This document shows, one piece after another, positions 24,801-35,916 of a stretch of DNA of 39,601 bases. Under the pieces are notes generated by a model, which was given only the letters and a program-made list of their open reading frames with translations, searched no databases and was not told where the DNA came from. Position 1 is the first letter of the stretch; the number at the start of each line of letters is the position of its first letter. Both the position numbers and the translations under genes were made by a program. This stretch comes from Legionellaceae bacterium (GTDB lineage: Bacteria; Pseudomonadota; Gammaproteobacteria; Legionellales; Legionellaceae): the NCBI GenBank assembly GCA_030157805.1, contig JAOAUB010000065.1, positions 1 through 39,601 on the forward strand, read 5' to 3'.

Positions 24801-25817
24801 TCAAGAGCTAGTGCTGCTAGCCGTAGGGCCCGATCCTAGTTCTTGCTCATGCTTAATTTGTTCAATCACCGCCAATAAGGTGCTGCCAGAGATGTCTTCT
24901 TGAAAAACTGTTTTTAACGTATAACGTTCAAGATCAATTTTTTGAGACATGACCGAGTTAACCCAAGAAGCATCCATATCAGTAAGTAATGTTCTTGTTT
25001 CATCAATATATTCGGAAATAATTTTTTTTATTTTTTCTTCATCCAGAGACAGATCCATAAAAAAACAAATTGCTAGTTTAGCAGCCAGTTCTTTTTCATT
25101 TCGTGGTTTGAGATTAAATTTTACACCCTCAAAATCTTTTATATCGCGCCCTTGGTGCTGTTGAAATAGACTATGCGTACTCAAAGTCGCACTGCTTGCA
25201 TGAGTTGCACTGCTTGTATGAGTTGCAGCTAATGCCCCAATATCATGCTCATACGCTTCGTTAGCCGCAAAAAAATTGGCTATGGTTTCTTGAATTCGCG
25301 CTTGGGGTACTGGATTTGCGGGATTATTTAAAATCATGTCCATAAAAACTTGACGTACGGCATGAGCAGAAGGGATTAAGGGGTGGTTTTTGTTTCTATT
25401 CATGACAGTTGACATGAGATCGTTAAATCGAAATGGAACAAGATCGTCCATTTGAAAATCAGGGTATCTAGCGCCTATAAAATTGAATAAAGGGGGCCTT
25501 AAGATCCTTGCTACGGTATCAATGTAATTAATTTTTAATTCAAATGAGCCTTTTCCATCGGGTTTAACTGTAAATAGTAAAGAGCCCATTTTCACATTAT
25601 AAGGGCTTCTGGATTGTTTTATATTTTCTATACGGATGAAATCCTCATCACCAAAAAGATTATCAACCAAGACGTTCTTGCGTTGTAATTCATCTGCACT
25701 GAAATAATCAAGCAGGTTTGAGTGATCGCTTATATATGTGGGTATGGGTTCCTCAGGTCTAAGGCCTAGAGAGTCTCTTATATTTACAATAGTGTCCACA
25801 GCTTTGGTTTTTTGCAT
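24801..25817 (-). CDS. Hypothetical protein, candidate Dot/Icm effector
   Basis: A 338-aa soluble protein of unknown family, no signal peptide or membrane segment. Residues about 200-216 carry a short repeat (SSATHA type) encoded by an 18-bp tandem repeat. The C-terminus reads EQIKHEQELGSGPTASSTSS: an acidic cluster 12-20 residues from the end followed by small and hydroxyl residues, the classic E-block-like Dot/Icm signal. GAGGA precedes the ATG. A weak PmrA-like repeat lies at 25904-25923. The gene occupies the gap between kdsD and the divergent mla operon, where E. coli has yrbG, which suggests insertion of a lineage-specific gene. The molecular function is unknown. Confidence 0.6.
   Translation of the reverse strand: MQKTKAVDTIVNIRDSLGLRPEEPIPTYISDHSNLLDYFSADELQRKNVLVDNLFGDEDFIRIENIKQSRSPYNVKMGSLLFTVKPDGKGSFELKINYIDTVARILRPPLFNFIGARYPDFQMDDLVPFRFNDLMSTVMNRNKNHPLIPSAHAVRQVFMDMILNNPANPVPQARIQETIANFFAANEAYEHDIGALAATHTSSATHASSATLSTHSLFQQHQGRDIKDFEGVKFNLKPRNEKELAAKLAICFFMDLSLDEEKIKKIISEYIDETRTLLTDMDASWVNSVMSQKIDLERYTLKTVFQEDISGSTLLAVIEQIKHEQELGSGPTASSTSS
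25183..25236. repeat. 18-bp tandem repeat inside the 24801 gene
   Basis: About two and a half copies of an 18-bp unit (GTTGCACTGCTTGTATGA-like) encode repeated SSATHx residues in a likely disordered linker. Copies differ at single positions. Such in-frame repeats can change copy number by slippage. Confidence 0.55.
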
Positions 25818-25903
25818 GATGTGTCCTCATTTTTTAAATAAATTGTGCTTAAGAATGTGAGTTTAGTTCAACATTATTCGATATCTCTAAGCACTTCTGT
25901 TTA

Positions 25904-25923
25904 AATATTAAACTTCAATTGAT
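25904..25923 (-). promoter_or_regulatory. Weak PmrA-like repeat upstream of the 24801 gene
   Basis: Read on the minus strand, the downstream half-site TTTAATATT (8 of 9 match to cTTAATatT) is good, but the upstream half ATCAATTGA matches at only 4 of 9. Core spacing is 11 bp. It lies 87 bp before the ATG. It is reported because the neighbouring gene looks like an effector. Confidence 0.2.
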
Positions 25924-26109
25924 TGTCTTGCAATTAAAAACCATCAAAAGATAATCATATTGATTTTTTTTTGGTGTCATTAAGGCAGCATAATCCATGA
26001 TGAGTGATATGAAGGCAACTGTTTATTTTTTGATTGAGAAATAAATAGGAAGCATGTTTTTTTTCTAAAATGCTGATCTTCGTGTTGCTTCGATAGTTTT
26101 GTGTTCAAA

Positions 26110-26139
26110 TTAGCAAAAATACGGCTCACAGGCTATACT
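26110..26139 (+). promoter_or_regulatory. Candidate promoter of the mla operon
   Basis: A good -10 TATACT (26134-26139) has TTAGCA (26110-26115) 18 bp upstream as a moderate -35. The predicted start near 26146 gives a leader of about 40 nt before mlaF. Confidence 0.4.
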
Positions 26140-26186
26140 GTTCAATCGATGTTCTAAGAAAATAATAATAAAAATCGGAAACTAAA

Positions 26187-26987
26187 TTGAGCTCAAAAAA
26201 TTTTGTGGAAATTACGAAGTTATCTTTCAGTCGCGGTGAACATTGTGTTTTTGATGGCGTTGATCTTGTGGTGCGGCAAGGTTTAATTACTGCGGTGATG
26301 GGGCCTAGCGGTAGTGGTAAAACGACACTTTTACGCTTGATTGGTGCGCAGTTAACGCCGAATGCCGGTGAAATTTTAGTTAATGGCATCAACATTCATC
26401 AATTGGGTCATCAAGATTTGCTTGCCATGCGGCGTAAGATGGGTTTGTTGTTTCAAAGTGGCGCATTATTCACGCATCTTTCGGTTTTCGAAAACGTGGC
26501 TTTTCCTTTGCGCGAACATACTCACTTGGATGAGGCTATGTTGCGTGAAATTGTTTTAATGAAATTGGAGTCCGTCGGTTTGCGGGGAGCTTCGCATTTA
26601 ATGCCGGCGCAACTATCGGGAGGGATGGCGCGTCGAGTTGCGCTTGCCCGAGCTTTGGCTTTTGATCCTGAGCTTATGATGTACGATGAGCCTTTTACGG
26701 GGCAAGATCCTATTTCGATGGGCGTTTTAGTTCGTTTAATAAAACGCTTGAATGAGCTTTTGCATACCACAACTATTATTGTTTCACATGATGTTGCCGA
26801 AACGTGTTCAATTGCTGACTATATTTATCTTATTGCGGGGGGGCGCTTGATTGCGGAAGGGACTCCTGAAGAATTAATGTGTTCAACACAACCTGAGGTT
26901 AAACAATTCATGCAAGGTGCGCCGGATGGCGTCGTTCCTTTTCATTATCCTTCGCGTCCTTATATTGAGGAGTTACTTGATGAATAA
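26187..26987 (+). CDS. mlaF: Phospholipid ABC transporter ATPase MlaF
   Basis: A 266-aa ABC ATPase (E. coli MlaF 269 aa). Walker [16 protein letters not shown]-loop LLFQSGALF, signature [16 protein letters not shown], Walker [14 protein letters not shown] and switch [13 protein letters not shown] are present. It drives phospholipid exchange between MlaD and the periplasmic MlaC, keeping phospholipids out of the outer leaflet. The start is TTG 26187, with GTG at 26205 as alternative; GGAA lies upstream. It overlaps mlaE by 8 bp. Confidence 0.94.
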   Translation: MSSKNFVEITKLSFSRGEHCVFDGVDLVVRQGLITAVMGPSGSGKTTLLRLIGAQLTPNAGEILVNGINIHQLGHQDLLAMRRKMGLLFQSGALFTHLSVFENVAFPLREHTHLDEAMLREIVLMKLESVGLRGASHLMPAQLSGGMARRVALARALAFDPELMMYDEPFTGQDPISMGVLVRLIKRLNELLHTTTIIVSHDVAETCSIADYIYLIAGGRLIAEGTPEELMCSTQPEVKQFMQGAPDGVVPFHYPSRPYIEELLDE

Positions 26988-27774
26988 AATCATATTGAAT
27001 AAAGTTGCTGATTTGGGTCAATGGACTTTAGATTCTCTTCAAAAAATAGGACAGTCAGGATTGTTTTTAGGTGATCTTATTTTAAGGAAGCCTAATTTAG
27101 TTAAATTATGGCCCGATTTACGAGCTCAGTTGTATTTTAGTGGCGTGTTGTCTTGCTTGATTATCGTTGTTTCCGCTTTATTTATTGGCATGGTTGTGGG
27201 TTTGCAGGGGTATAATACCTTAGAAAAATTTGGCGCAACCACACAACTTGGCCAGTTACTTGCATTAAGTATTACAAGGGAGTTAGGTCCTGTTATTAGC
27301 GCGTTGCTTTTTGCGGGGCGTGCAGGTTCAGCATTGACTGCTGAAATTGGACTTATGAAAGCCACGGAACAATTAGCGAGCATGGAGATGATGGGGGTGG
27401 ATCCTATAGGGCGTATTATTTACCCTCGATTTTTGTCGGCGGTGATTTCGTTACCTCTGCTTGCGTTAATTTTTTCTGCGACGGCGATTTATGGCGGTTA
27501 TTTTATTGGCGTTGATTGGTTAGGTGTGGACGGGGGGAGTTTTTGGTCTAATATGCAAACGGCCGTGGATTTTCGTCTTGATGTGCTGAGCGGTATCATT
27601 AAAAGCATTGTTTTTGCAGTGGTGGTGGTTTGGATTGCTGTTTATGAGGGATTTTTTTGTATTCCAACAGCCGAGGGTATTAGTCAAGCAACAACAAGGA
27701 CGGTTGTGTATTCTTCATTAGCAGTGCTGGGACTTGATTTTGTATTAACAGCGATGATGATTGGAGGTTGGTAA
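26980..27774 (+). CDS. mlaE: Phospholipid ABC transporter permease MlaE
   Basis: A 264-aa inner-membrane permease (E. coli 260 aa). The MlaE family motif is readable: [13 protein letters not shown], then [38 protein letters not shown]. About five membrane segments. ATG 26980 is chosen because GAGGAG (26967-26972) lies 7 nt upstream, and the frame overlaps mlaF. MlaE dimerises and joins MlaF, MlaB and the MlaD hexamer. Confidence 0.95.
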   Translation: MNKIILNKVADLGQWTLDSLQKIGQSGLFLGDLILRKPNLVKLWPDLRAQLYFSGVLSCLIIVVSALFIGMVVGLQGYNTLEKFGATTQLGQLLALSITRELGPVISALLFAGRAGSALTAEIGLMKATEQLASMEMMGVDPIGRIIYPRFLSAVISLPLLALIFSATAIYGGYFIGVDWLGVDGGSFWSNMQTAVDFRLDVLSGIIKSIVFAVVVVWIAVYEGFFCIPTAEGISQATTRTVVYSSLAVLGLDFVLTAMMIGGW

Positions 27775-27776
27775 CC

Positions 27777-28256
27777 ATGTCTAAATCACGGTTTATAGAT
27801 ATTAGTGTTGGATTTTTTATATTAGCGGGTATTGTGGCTTTTACTGTGATGGCGATGAGGGTGAGTGGGGTGTCTAATGTAGCTGCCAATCAAAGTTATC
27901 GTGTCACGGCGGAGTTTGCTGATATTGGTAGTCTTAAAGTGAGAGCACCGGTCACGATTGCGGGGGTAAAGGTGGGCGAGGTCACTAAAATTGAGTTAAA
28001 ACCTGCCGATTTGACTGCTAAAGTCACGATGTCGTTACGTCGTGACAAATCAATTCCTTATGAAGATACTTCGGCACGAATTTTGACGCAGGGCTTGTTA
28101 GGCTCTAATTATATCAGTATAGTCCCCGGGTTTGATGATAATCCCAAGAGTACCCATCTTTATTTGCGAGAGGGTGATGTGATTGCAAAAACGCAAGAAG
28201 CGATGATTTTGGAAAATTTAATTGGGCAGCTGTTGTTTAATATTAATAAAAAATAA
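27777..28256 (+). CDS. mlaD: Phospholipid-binding MCE protein MlaD
   Basis: A 159-aa protein with one N-terminal membrane helix (FIDISVGFFILAGIVAFTVM) and a single MCE domain (SYRVTAEFADIGSLKVRAPVTIAGVKVGEV). It forms the hexameric ring in the periplasm through which lipid passes. Slightly shorter than E. coli MlaD (183 aa). ATG 27777 follows GGAGG. It is 2 bp after mlaE. Confidence 0.93.
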   Translation: MSKSRFIDISVGFFILAGIVAFTVMAMRVSGVSNVAANQSYRVTAEFADIGSLKVRAPVTIAGVKVGEVTKIELKPADLTAKVTMSLRRDKSIPYEDTSARILTQGLLGSNYISIVPGFDDNPKSTHLYLREGDVIAKTQEAMILENLIGQLLFNINKK

Positions 28257-28276
28257 TCTTTTTGGTGGAGTGACCT

Positions 28277-28906
28277 ATGAATAAGAATAAAGCGGTTTTT
28301 TTATCGCGACGTTATGTGGTCATGGTGATTTTGTTGGCAGTCAGTTTCTTGACGCAGGCGCAGTCATCACCTGTTCCTATGTTACAGGCAACCTCCGATC
28401 AAATTTTATCGACGCTGAAACAAAACAAAGCGAAACTACATCAAGATCGAACGATTGTTTTTCGGGCGGTTGAACAGTATATGGTTCCTCGGGTTGATGT
28501 GGATGGCATGTCGCGCTCGGTGTTGGGGCGGCAAGCTTGGACAAAAGCAACGGCTGCTGAGCGCGCTGAATTTAAGCAGGTTTTTACACAACTTGTGATT
28601 CGTACTTACGCGACACCGCTGGCAGAGTACACGAATGAAACAGTTCAATTTTTGCCGGTTCGTGGTTCGCTTGAAGGTCAGTTTGTTCGTGTTAATAGTA
28701 TGATTATTCGGCCTAATGGTCGCAATATTCCATTAAGTTATAGTTTAGTTTCTCATGACGGGCAATGGAAAATTTATGATCTAAGCGTTGAAGGTGTCAG
28801 TTTACTGCAGAGTTTTCGTTCGCAATTCGCGCAAGTATTGCAAAATTCAACAATGCAAATTTTGATTGAGGAAATGAAGCAGCGTTCAAAGGTGGCCGCA
28901 TCATGA
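28277..28906 (+). CDS. mlaC: Periplasmic phospholipid-binding protein MlaC
   Basis: A 209-aa periplasmic lipid shuttle (E. coli 211 aa). The signal sequence (RRYVVMVILLAVSFLTQAQ) is followed by the Ttg2D/MlaC domain: VDVDGMSRSVLGRQAWTKATAAERAEFKQVFTQL and YDLSVEGVSLLQSFRSQF are typical. GGAG precedes the ATG. Its stop overlaps the mlaB start (ATGA). MlaC carries lipid between MlaA at the outer membrane and the MlaFEDB complex. Confidence 0.93.
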   Translation: MNKNKAVFLSRRYVVMVILLAVSFLTQAQSSPVPMLQATSDQILSTLKQNKAKLHQDRTIVFRAVEQYMVPRVDVDGMSRSVLGRQAWTKATAAERAEFKQVFTQLVIRTYATPLAEYTNETVQFLPVRGSLEGQFVRVNSMIIRPNGRNIPLSYSLVSHDGQWKIYDLSVEGVSLLQSFRSQFAQVLQNSTMQILIEEMKQRSKVAAS

Positions 28907-29214
28907 TGATGAATGCTTTTAGAGCGCCAAGCGCCATCACTTTTGCAACGGTTGAACAGGAGCGCCTGCGTTTCTTGGCTTATTGTCGTGAAGTTCACAA
29001 TGATGGTGTGGTTATTGATTTAGAGAATGTAGAGCTGTGTGACAGTGCAGGACTGGCTTTTTTAATTGAGGCCAAACGAAAGGCTTACCAACAAGGGATG
29101 CAGGCCAAGATTATCAACATGCCACAAGAAACACGTGCCTTGGCTAAATTTTATGGACTAACTAATTTATTGGGGCTTGAAGAAAAATCGTCGGCATTGG
29201 TCGAGGTGTTGTGA
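28903..29214 (+). CDS. mlaB: STAS-domain protein MlaB
   Basis: A 103-aa cytoplasmic STAS-domain protein that stabilises MlaF in the transporter. The STAS core is VVIDLENVELCDSAGLAFLIEAKRKA, with the conserved DSAG serine. Two start codons (28903, 28906) are adjacent; the first overlaps mlaC by 4 bp. Confidence 0.88.
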   Translation: MMMNAFRAPSAITFATVEQERLRFLAYCREVHNDGVVIDLENVELCDSAGLAFLIEAKRKAYQQGMQAKIINMPQETRALAKFYGLTNLLGLEEKSSALVEVL

Positions 29215-29282
29215 TTTTACTAACATTTTACCCCTATTAATGAGCTCTAAGAGATTAGAGTGAGATGTTGAGAAAAATTTAA

Positions 29283-31544
<2,262 letters not shown>

Positions 31545-31574
31545 TGGAGGGATGTCAAAATGTGAGTGCTTGCA

Positions 31575-31588
31575 CGTGACCCGTCACG
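31575..31588. repeat. Short inverted repeat between convergent genes
   Basis: CGTGAC-CC-GTCACG (31575-31588) is a 6-bp perfect dyad between the NIF3 gene and the convergent gene ending at 31620. Outer arms GCACGT (31572-31577) and ACGTGC (31602-31607) can pair instead. No T-run follows, so termination is uncertain. Confidence 0.3.
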
Positions 31589-31619
31589 ACGGCTTGGGGT
31601 AACGTGCGAACAGTGATGT

Positions 31620-32945
31620 TTATGCGCAAGACAAAGTCGACTCGCCCACTTTAAGATCATTTTCTTCAGCGTTAAATGTTTGCTCAGCGGTAGGTAAAAA
31701 GCCTTTTGCGGTCATTTCAGTTTCAAATTTTTTGCGCAAAAGTTGTTGTTCTTCCGTAAGGAGTTTTGAATTATAAGGAATCAGTGCTTGATCGGCGCCA
31801 TCGTCGCCGACAGTAATGATGATTCCCTCATCAGTCGGTTGGAATTTGATGGTTTTCATCTGAGCTAGGTTACTTTGAGAAGGACTCGTTTCAATAGCCT
31901 TAATTTGTTGCCCATTAAGGTAGTAATCACCGTTGACAAGATTAAATCCAGAGATTGGGGACACGAGTTGACTGTCTTTACTGTAAAGACTTGTTAAAGC
32001 GTAACAGGCCAGTTTGTAGGTCATATCAAGCGACATCCCGACCGACCATCCAGCACCTTTGCCAAGTAAGCTCATGGCGTTACCGAGCACTGCTGCAAAA
32101 CTTACGCCCATAAAAGTTTCAAGCAAGTAGCCAGCATAGGGTGGAGCAACCAAGACGAGTCCGATACTAATCGTGGTTCCGCCGCCGGATGCTATGAGCA
32201 ATACGGTACCAAGTGCTGTAGTTAAAGCCGCACGGGCAGGGAGCATCAAAGTTGATTTTGCGAAAGTTTCTCCTAAGATGAAACCTATGGGAAGACCAGT
32301 ATAATATCCTGCTGTGGCAAGTGCTGGCATGAGGGTTGCGGTCATGGGGTAGGGCTCAGGATGTCCACCTAATTTGCTGCGCTGTTGCGTAACAAAAAGA
32401 TCAAGTTTAGACCATTTAGGGTCGGAGATTAGAGCTTCTAAATCTTGATTGATTTTAGATGCGGCGCGTAGTTTATAGCCTTTAGGTGTTGTACTGACGA
32501 TATATTCTTTTGTAATATCGAAGACACACTTAAGAGTGTCTTCATCCATGATATTGCCATTAGAAAGTGCTAAAGCGTGGTCAAGTAATTTAACTAAGGC
32601 AGAATGATCGGTAGAGCGTACCCAATAAATGTCATTGATTTCCGATTTAAGGTATAAAACCGCCGCAACCAAGACGCGTAAACCATTAAAGTATTCGTTG
32701 ACCTCATCTTCAGTACTTAAATTTAATTTTCCATTGGCATCGAAAAAAGGATGAAGCAGTGTTTTTTGAATTTTTTCAATGAGGCTGATTTGATGATGTC
32801 GTTCGTTAACATCTTTATACCCTACCGCACGAAAAAACATATTAGGCTGAGGGTCTGTACTGAGGTTTGTTTTTGTGAGTTTTTCATAGTCGTTACGAAG
32901 CGTGGCTAGTTTTTCCAGAAAATCATCAGGTAATATGAAAGTCAT
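31620..32945 (-). CDS. Hypothetical membrane protein, candidate Dot/Icm effector
   Basis: A 441-aa protein of unknown family. The first 200 residues are soluble and helical; the middle (about 205-330) is Gly/Ala-rich with several hydrophobic segments (ALTTALGTVLLIASGGG, SFAAVLGNAMSLLGKG) that may be membrane helices. A second soluble part follows, and the tail NAEENDLKVGESTLSCA has a run of acidic residues about 14 from the end, as in E-block Dot/Icm signals. ATG 32945 is chosen because GGAG lies 6 nt upstream; an upstream ATG at 32987 would add 14 residues. A weak promoter (33012-33040) is consistent with either start. No signal peptide is seen. Confidence 0.55.
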   Translation of the reverse strand: MTFILPDDFLEKLATLRNDYEKLTKTNLSTDPQPNMFFRAVGYKDVNERHHQISLIEKIQKTLLHPFFDANGKLNLSTEDEVNEYFNGLRVLVAAVLYLKSEINDIYWVRSTDHSALVKLLDHALALSNGNIMDEDTLKCVFDITKEYIVSTTPKGYKLRAASKINQDLEALISDPKWSKLDLFVTQQRSKLGGHPEPYPMTATLMPALATAGYYTGLPIGFILGETFAKSTLMLPARAALTTALGTVLLIASGGGTTISIGLVLVAPPYAGYLLETFMGVSFAAVLGNAMSLLGKGAGWSVGMSLDMTYKLACYALTSLYSKDSQLVSPISGFNLVNGDYYLNGQQIKAIETSPSQSNLAQMKTIKFQPTDEGIIITVGDDGADQALIPYNSKLLTEEQQLLRKKFETEMTAKGFLPTAEQTFNAEENDLKVGESTLSCA

Positions 32946-33359
32946 GATAGGCTCCGCAATCAGTCGATTTTGTGTTTCTTTATACATGGCTCGGCGGGAT
33001 TATTATTAATTTTGATATCCCTAAAAATTATTTAAATCAATGAAGCAATTCGTTAAAAGGATACAATTGTCTCGACGATTGTTCGCATTGTCATGCTAAG
33101 TTTATTATTTGTCATCTATAAAGTCTATGTGCAACGACCCAGGCTGTGGATGATTTATGTTAATTTTATTATCAAACAGATCTCATAGCATCCTGAACTT
33201 GTTTTTTTCGCATGCAAAACGGCGCGCCTGGGAGGGTACGTCTATTTTTATATTACTAGTTTATTGGCTAAATGCAATGTTCTTTTCTTTAACATAATTA
33301 ATCTATTGTAAAACAAGTGATATAGTAAATAATGGCATTTTTTTTTGAATGAATTTTTG
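32946..33359. other. Divergent intergenic region between the 31620 gene and the prenyltransferase gene
   Basis: About 410 bp with no convincing gene. A 31-codon frame near 33092 has no ribosome site. On the minus strand TTGATT and TATCAA are 17 bp apart (plus-strand 33035-33040 and 33012-33017), a weak promoter for the 31620 gene. A GGCGCGCC palindrome sits near 33221. I see no repeat or RNA gene. Confidence 0.4.
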
Positions 33360-34208
33360 ATGGCATCAATAAAACAGTTAGCTCACTTGCTTAGATTGAC
33401 TCATTGGAGTAAAGCCATATTTATTTTTCTTGGTGTCATTTACTCAGGGGTCGTGAATTATTGGATTAGTGCATTTGTTGCTGCGTTAGCATTTAGTTTA
33501 GTTGCAAGTGCGGTCTATGTGTACAATGATATCTGTGATCGCAAAACCGATCGCCTTCATCCTAAAAAATGTTTGCGACCAATCGCGGCTGACATCATTT
33601 CTCCTCGTCAGGCCTTATGGATCGTGTGTTTGTTGTTGGTGTCGGGTTTATTTCTCGGTGGGTTAGTTTCAACGACCTTAGTGGTTTTGCAAGGTATTTA
33701 TTTGTTGATCAATCTTGCTTATAACCATGGATTAAAAAAAATTCCGCTTCTGGATGTGTTGTGTATTGCTAGTGGCTTTATGTTGCGTGTTCTTGCTGGA
33801 ACTCTTGGGATTGGTCTCGTTATTTCTTGGTGGTTAATCTTGGCGGCGACGCTCGTTAGTTTATTGATTGCGCTGTGTAAACGATGCTTGGAAAAGAAGT
33901 TGAATTTACAGCACGAAACGCGGTTTGTGTTAAAAAAATATTCCATCACGATTTTAAATCAGTTGATGATCTTCACGGCCATATTCTGTTTTATTTTTTA
34001 TGCTACCTATATCGTTGTGGTTCGTGAGGAGTCAGGTTATTTTTTAGTAACGCTGCCCTTTGCAGCCATTGGACTAGGACGTTTTATTTGGTTAAGTCAA
34101 AAGGAAGGATGCAATGACGATCCTGTGTCATTATGCCTTACTGATTCGTTGTCTTGCTTGAACTTATTATGTTTTTCTTTTTTAACTTTAGTGGCTAATA
34201 TTAAATGA
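33360..34208 (+). CDS. UbiA-family prenyltransferase (DPPR synthase-like)
   Basis: A 282-aa polytopic inner-membrane protein with about eight hydrophobic segments. The UbiA motif NDxxDxxxD is present as NDICDRKTD (residues 56-64), followed by [12 protein letters not shown], which closely resembles decaprenyl-phosphate phosphoribosyltransferase (DPPR synthase) and not the quinone UbiA. Such enzymes attach 5-phosphoribose to a polyprenyl phosphate, an early step to lipid-linked ribose or arabinose. ATG 33360 is preferred; a TTG at 33345 would add five residues, and neither has a strong ribosome site. It overlaps the next gene by 4 bp (ATGA). Confidence 0.8.
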   Translation: MASIKQLAHLLRLTHWSKAIFIFLGVIYSGVVNYWISAFVAALAFSLVASAVYVYNDICDRKTDRLHPKKCLRPIAADIISPRQALWIVCLLLVSGLFLGGLVSTTLVVLQGIYLLINLAYNHGLKKIPLLDVLCIASGFMLRVLAGTLGIGLVISWWLILAATLVSLLIALCKRCLEKKLNLQHETRFVLKKYSITILNQLMIFTAIFCFIFYATYIVVVREESGYFLVTLPFAAIGLGRFIWLSQKEGCNDDPVSLCLTDSLSCLNLLCFSFLTLVANIK

Positions 34209-35839
34209 TTAAAAAACGAACATTCATTGTATTGGCCCTTGGGTTATTGTTTTTCTATCTTCTCGTTATTCAAGTGATAGCGATATGGCCGTTTACTATT
34301 GATGATATGTACATCAGCTTGCGTTACGCCAAGAATTGGGAGCAGGGCAATGGTTTGCTTTGGAATGTTGGTGAGCAGCCCGTGGAAGGTTATTCGAATT
34401 TTTTATTTGTTTGTCTTGCAGCGCTAGCGCTGAAATTAGGTTTAAACCCTGTGATTACGCTAAAAGCAATGGGTGCAATCAGTTTGGCCTTTGCAAGTGC
34501 GACATTATATCGTCTTTCTCGTTTTTGGTTTTTACCATGGTTATCGCTTATTCCGGTACTGTGGTTACTTTTTTATCGAGATCAAATATTTTGGGTGTCG
34601 AGTGGCTTAGAAACCACAACTTATCAGGCTTTATTGTTATTGTCAGTCTATTCTCTGTTAAGGGGTCTTGGGTATAACGCTGCACCAAAGGCTCGAGGTG
34701 AGATGTGCTTGGGCTATTGGCTTGCTTCAGGATTGTTTTTGGCCTTGGCTGGCTTAACGCGTCCTGAGGGGGGTGTTGTTGGAGTTGTTTTTTTTGCAAT
34801 AGCTTATTTAAATTTACCTAAAGTAGGTCAGTTTCCAAGGATCTTGCAACGGAAACAACTTGTTGCTGATCATCGTGAGATACCGATTCATGAGTCTTTG
34901 GGAAAAAGAGGCAATGAAAAGATAAATTCAATAACATCTTGTTTTAAATCGGGTTTTATTTTAGGTGCTATTGTTTTTGTGCTAATTTACGGCGTGTATT
35001 TTTTGTGGCGTTGGCACTATTTTGGTTTACTCATGCCAAACTCAGTTTATTGTAAGGGTTTTGCAACATCACATTGGTTGGTTCTTGATAAATTGTATTT
35101 GAAGTTGGCGTGGCCTTTTTTATTGTTAGGGTTAGCAGGGGTGTTGGGTAAAAAAAATCCTATTAAAAGATACGATCAACGACTGTCTTTTTTATGGATC
35201 CCCAGTTTAATTTATTTGATTTTCTTAGTTCAAGCTGATCCGGTATCGGCTATGGCACACCGTTTATTCTTACCTGCTTTTGTGTTTTTATTGCCCTTGA
35301 CTTTGCTTGGTATTCAAAATCTGATGGGTTATTTGGTTGATGATAAGGGGTCTTCTTGTGTTTTACTCGTCGTGGCGAGTAGTATTTGGTTTGGCATAGT
35401 TTTTTTACCTGTATCAGGCTTAGAAAAACTCCAATATTTCACAAACAATTCAATAGCAGGAGAAAAATTAAGATGGAAGCTCACAGATTGGTTAAAACAT
35501 CATGTTTCCTTAGATGATCGCATCGTGCTGGGGGATAGTGGTTTGCCTCCGTATTATATTCCTTCGCGCTTTGAGGATTCTTATTGTTTAAATAACAAAA
35601 GGATGGGAAACGAATCTTATGCGATGATGTTTGAGGCTCAGTGTCAACGTATTTTACAACAAAAGCCGGAGGTGATCATTGTCGCTTCTTTGGTGGAGAA
35701 GGGTAAAGTTATTTATTTTTTTACGGATCAATGCTTGAATAAAAAGTTGGAATCCAGCCCTGACTATCGAAAATCGAAGCTATTGCAAACTAGCCGGACC
35801 AAATCGCGTTATCGTTATCAGATTTATCTCAAGGAGTAG
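34205..35839 (+). CDS. GT-C family membrane glycosyltransferase (AftB/LphB-like)
   Basis: A 544-aa multi-pass membrane protein. The first loop holds [14 protein letters not shown] (D33-D34), then [20 protein letters not shown], a pattern of GT-C enzymes that use polyprenyl-phosphate sugars, such as mycobacterial AftB and related Legionella proteins. A soluble C-terminal stretch includes GDSGLPPYY. The 4-bp overlap with the DPPR-synthase-like gene suggests that it uses the same lipid-linked pentose. Acceptor and exact sugar cannot be read from the sequence. A hydrophilic loop near residue 200-240 looks unusually long. Confidence 0.7.
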   Translation: MIKKRTFIVLALGLLFFYLLVIQVIAIWPFTIDDMYISLRYAKNWEQGNGLLWNVGEQPVEGYSNFLFVCLAALALKLGLNPVITLKAMGAISLAFASATLYRLSRFWFLPWLSLIPVLWLLFYRDQIFWVSSGLETTTYQALLLLSVYSLLRGLGYNAAPKARGEMCLGYWLASGLFLALAGLTRPEGGVVGVVFFAIAYLNLPKVGQFPRILQRKQLVADHREIPIHESLGKRGNEKINSITSCFKSGFILGAIVFVLIYGVYFLWRWHYFGLLMPNSVYCKGFATSHWLVLDKLYLKLAWPFLLLGLAGVLGKKNPIKRYDQRLSFLWIPSLIYLIFLVQADPVSAMAHRLFLPAFVFLLPLTLLGIQNLMGYLVDDKGSSCVLLVVASSIWFGIVFLPVSGLEKLQYFTNNSIAGEKLRWKLTDWLKHHVSLDDRIVLGDSGLPPYYIPSRFEDSYCLNNKRMGNESYAMMFEAQCQRILQQKPEVIIVASLVEKGKVIYFFTDQCLNKKLESSPDYRKSKLLQTSRTKSRYRYQIYLKE

Positions 35840-35916
35840 TCGACACCGTTAAACCACGTGATAAACTACCCTCAGAATAACTCTCAACAGTTTCTGTTAG
35901 CTTATGGGTAAGGGAT

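Larger units (their letters stand above)
25818..26186. other. Divergent intergenic region between the 24801 gene and mlaF
   Basis: No gene is seen in these 369 bp. They are AT-rich and hold the mlaF promoter on the plus side, a dyad GTTTAA-ATA-TTAAAC (25899-25913), and a weak PmrA-like direct repeat for the minus-strand gene (25904-25923). Very short frames exist but none has a ribosome site I would trust. Confidence 0.5.

Noticed and set aside
33092-33188. 31-codon frame in the 32946-33359 gap
   Set aside because: No Shine-Dalgarno sequence and no support other than being open.
33307-33330. Two GTAAA elements as a CpxR box
   Set aside because: They are 17 bp apart instead of the 10 bp expected for GTAAA-N5-GTAAA.
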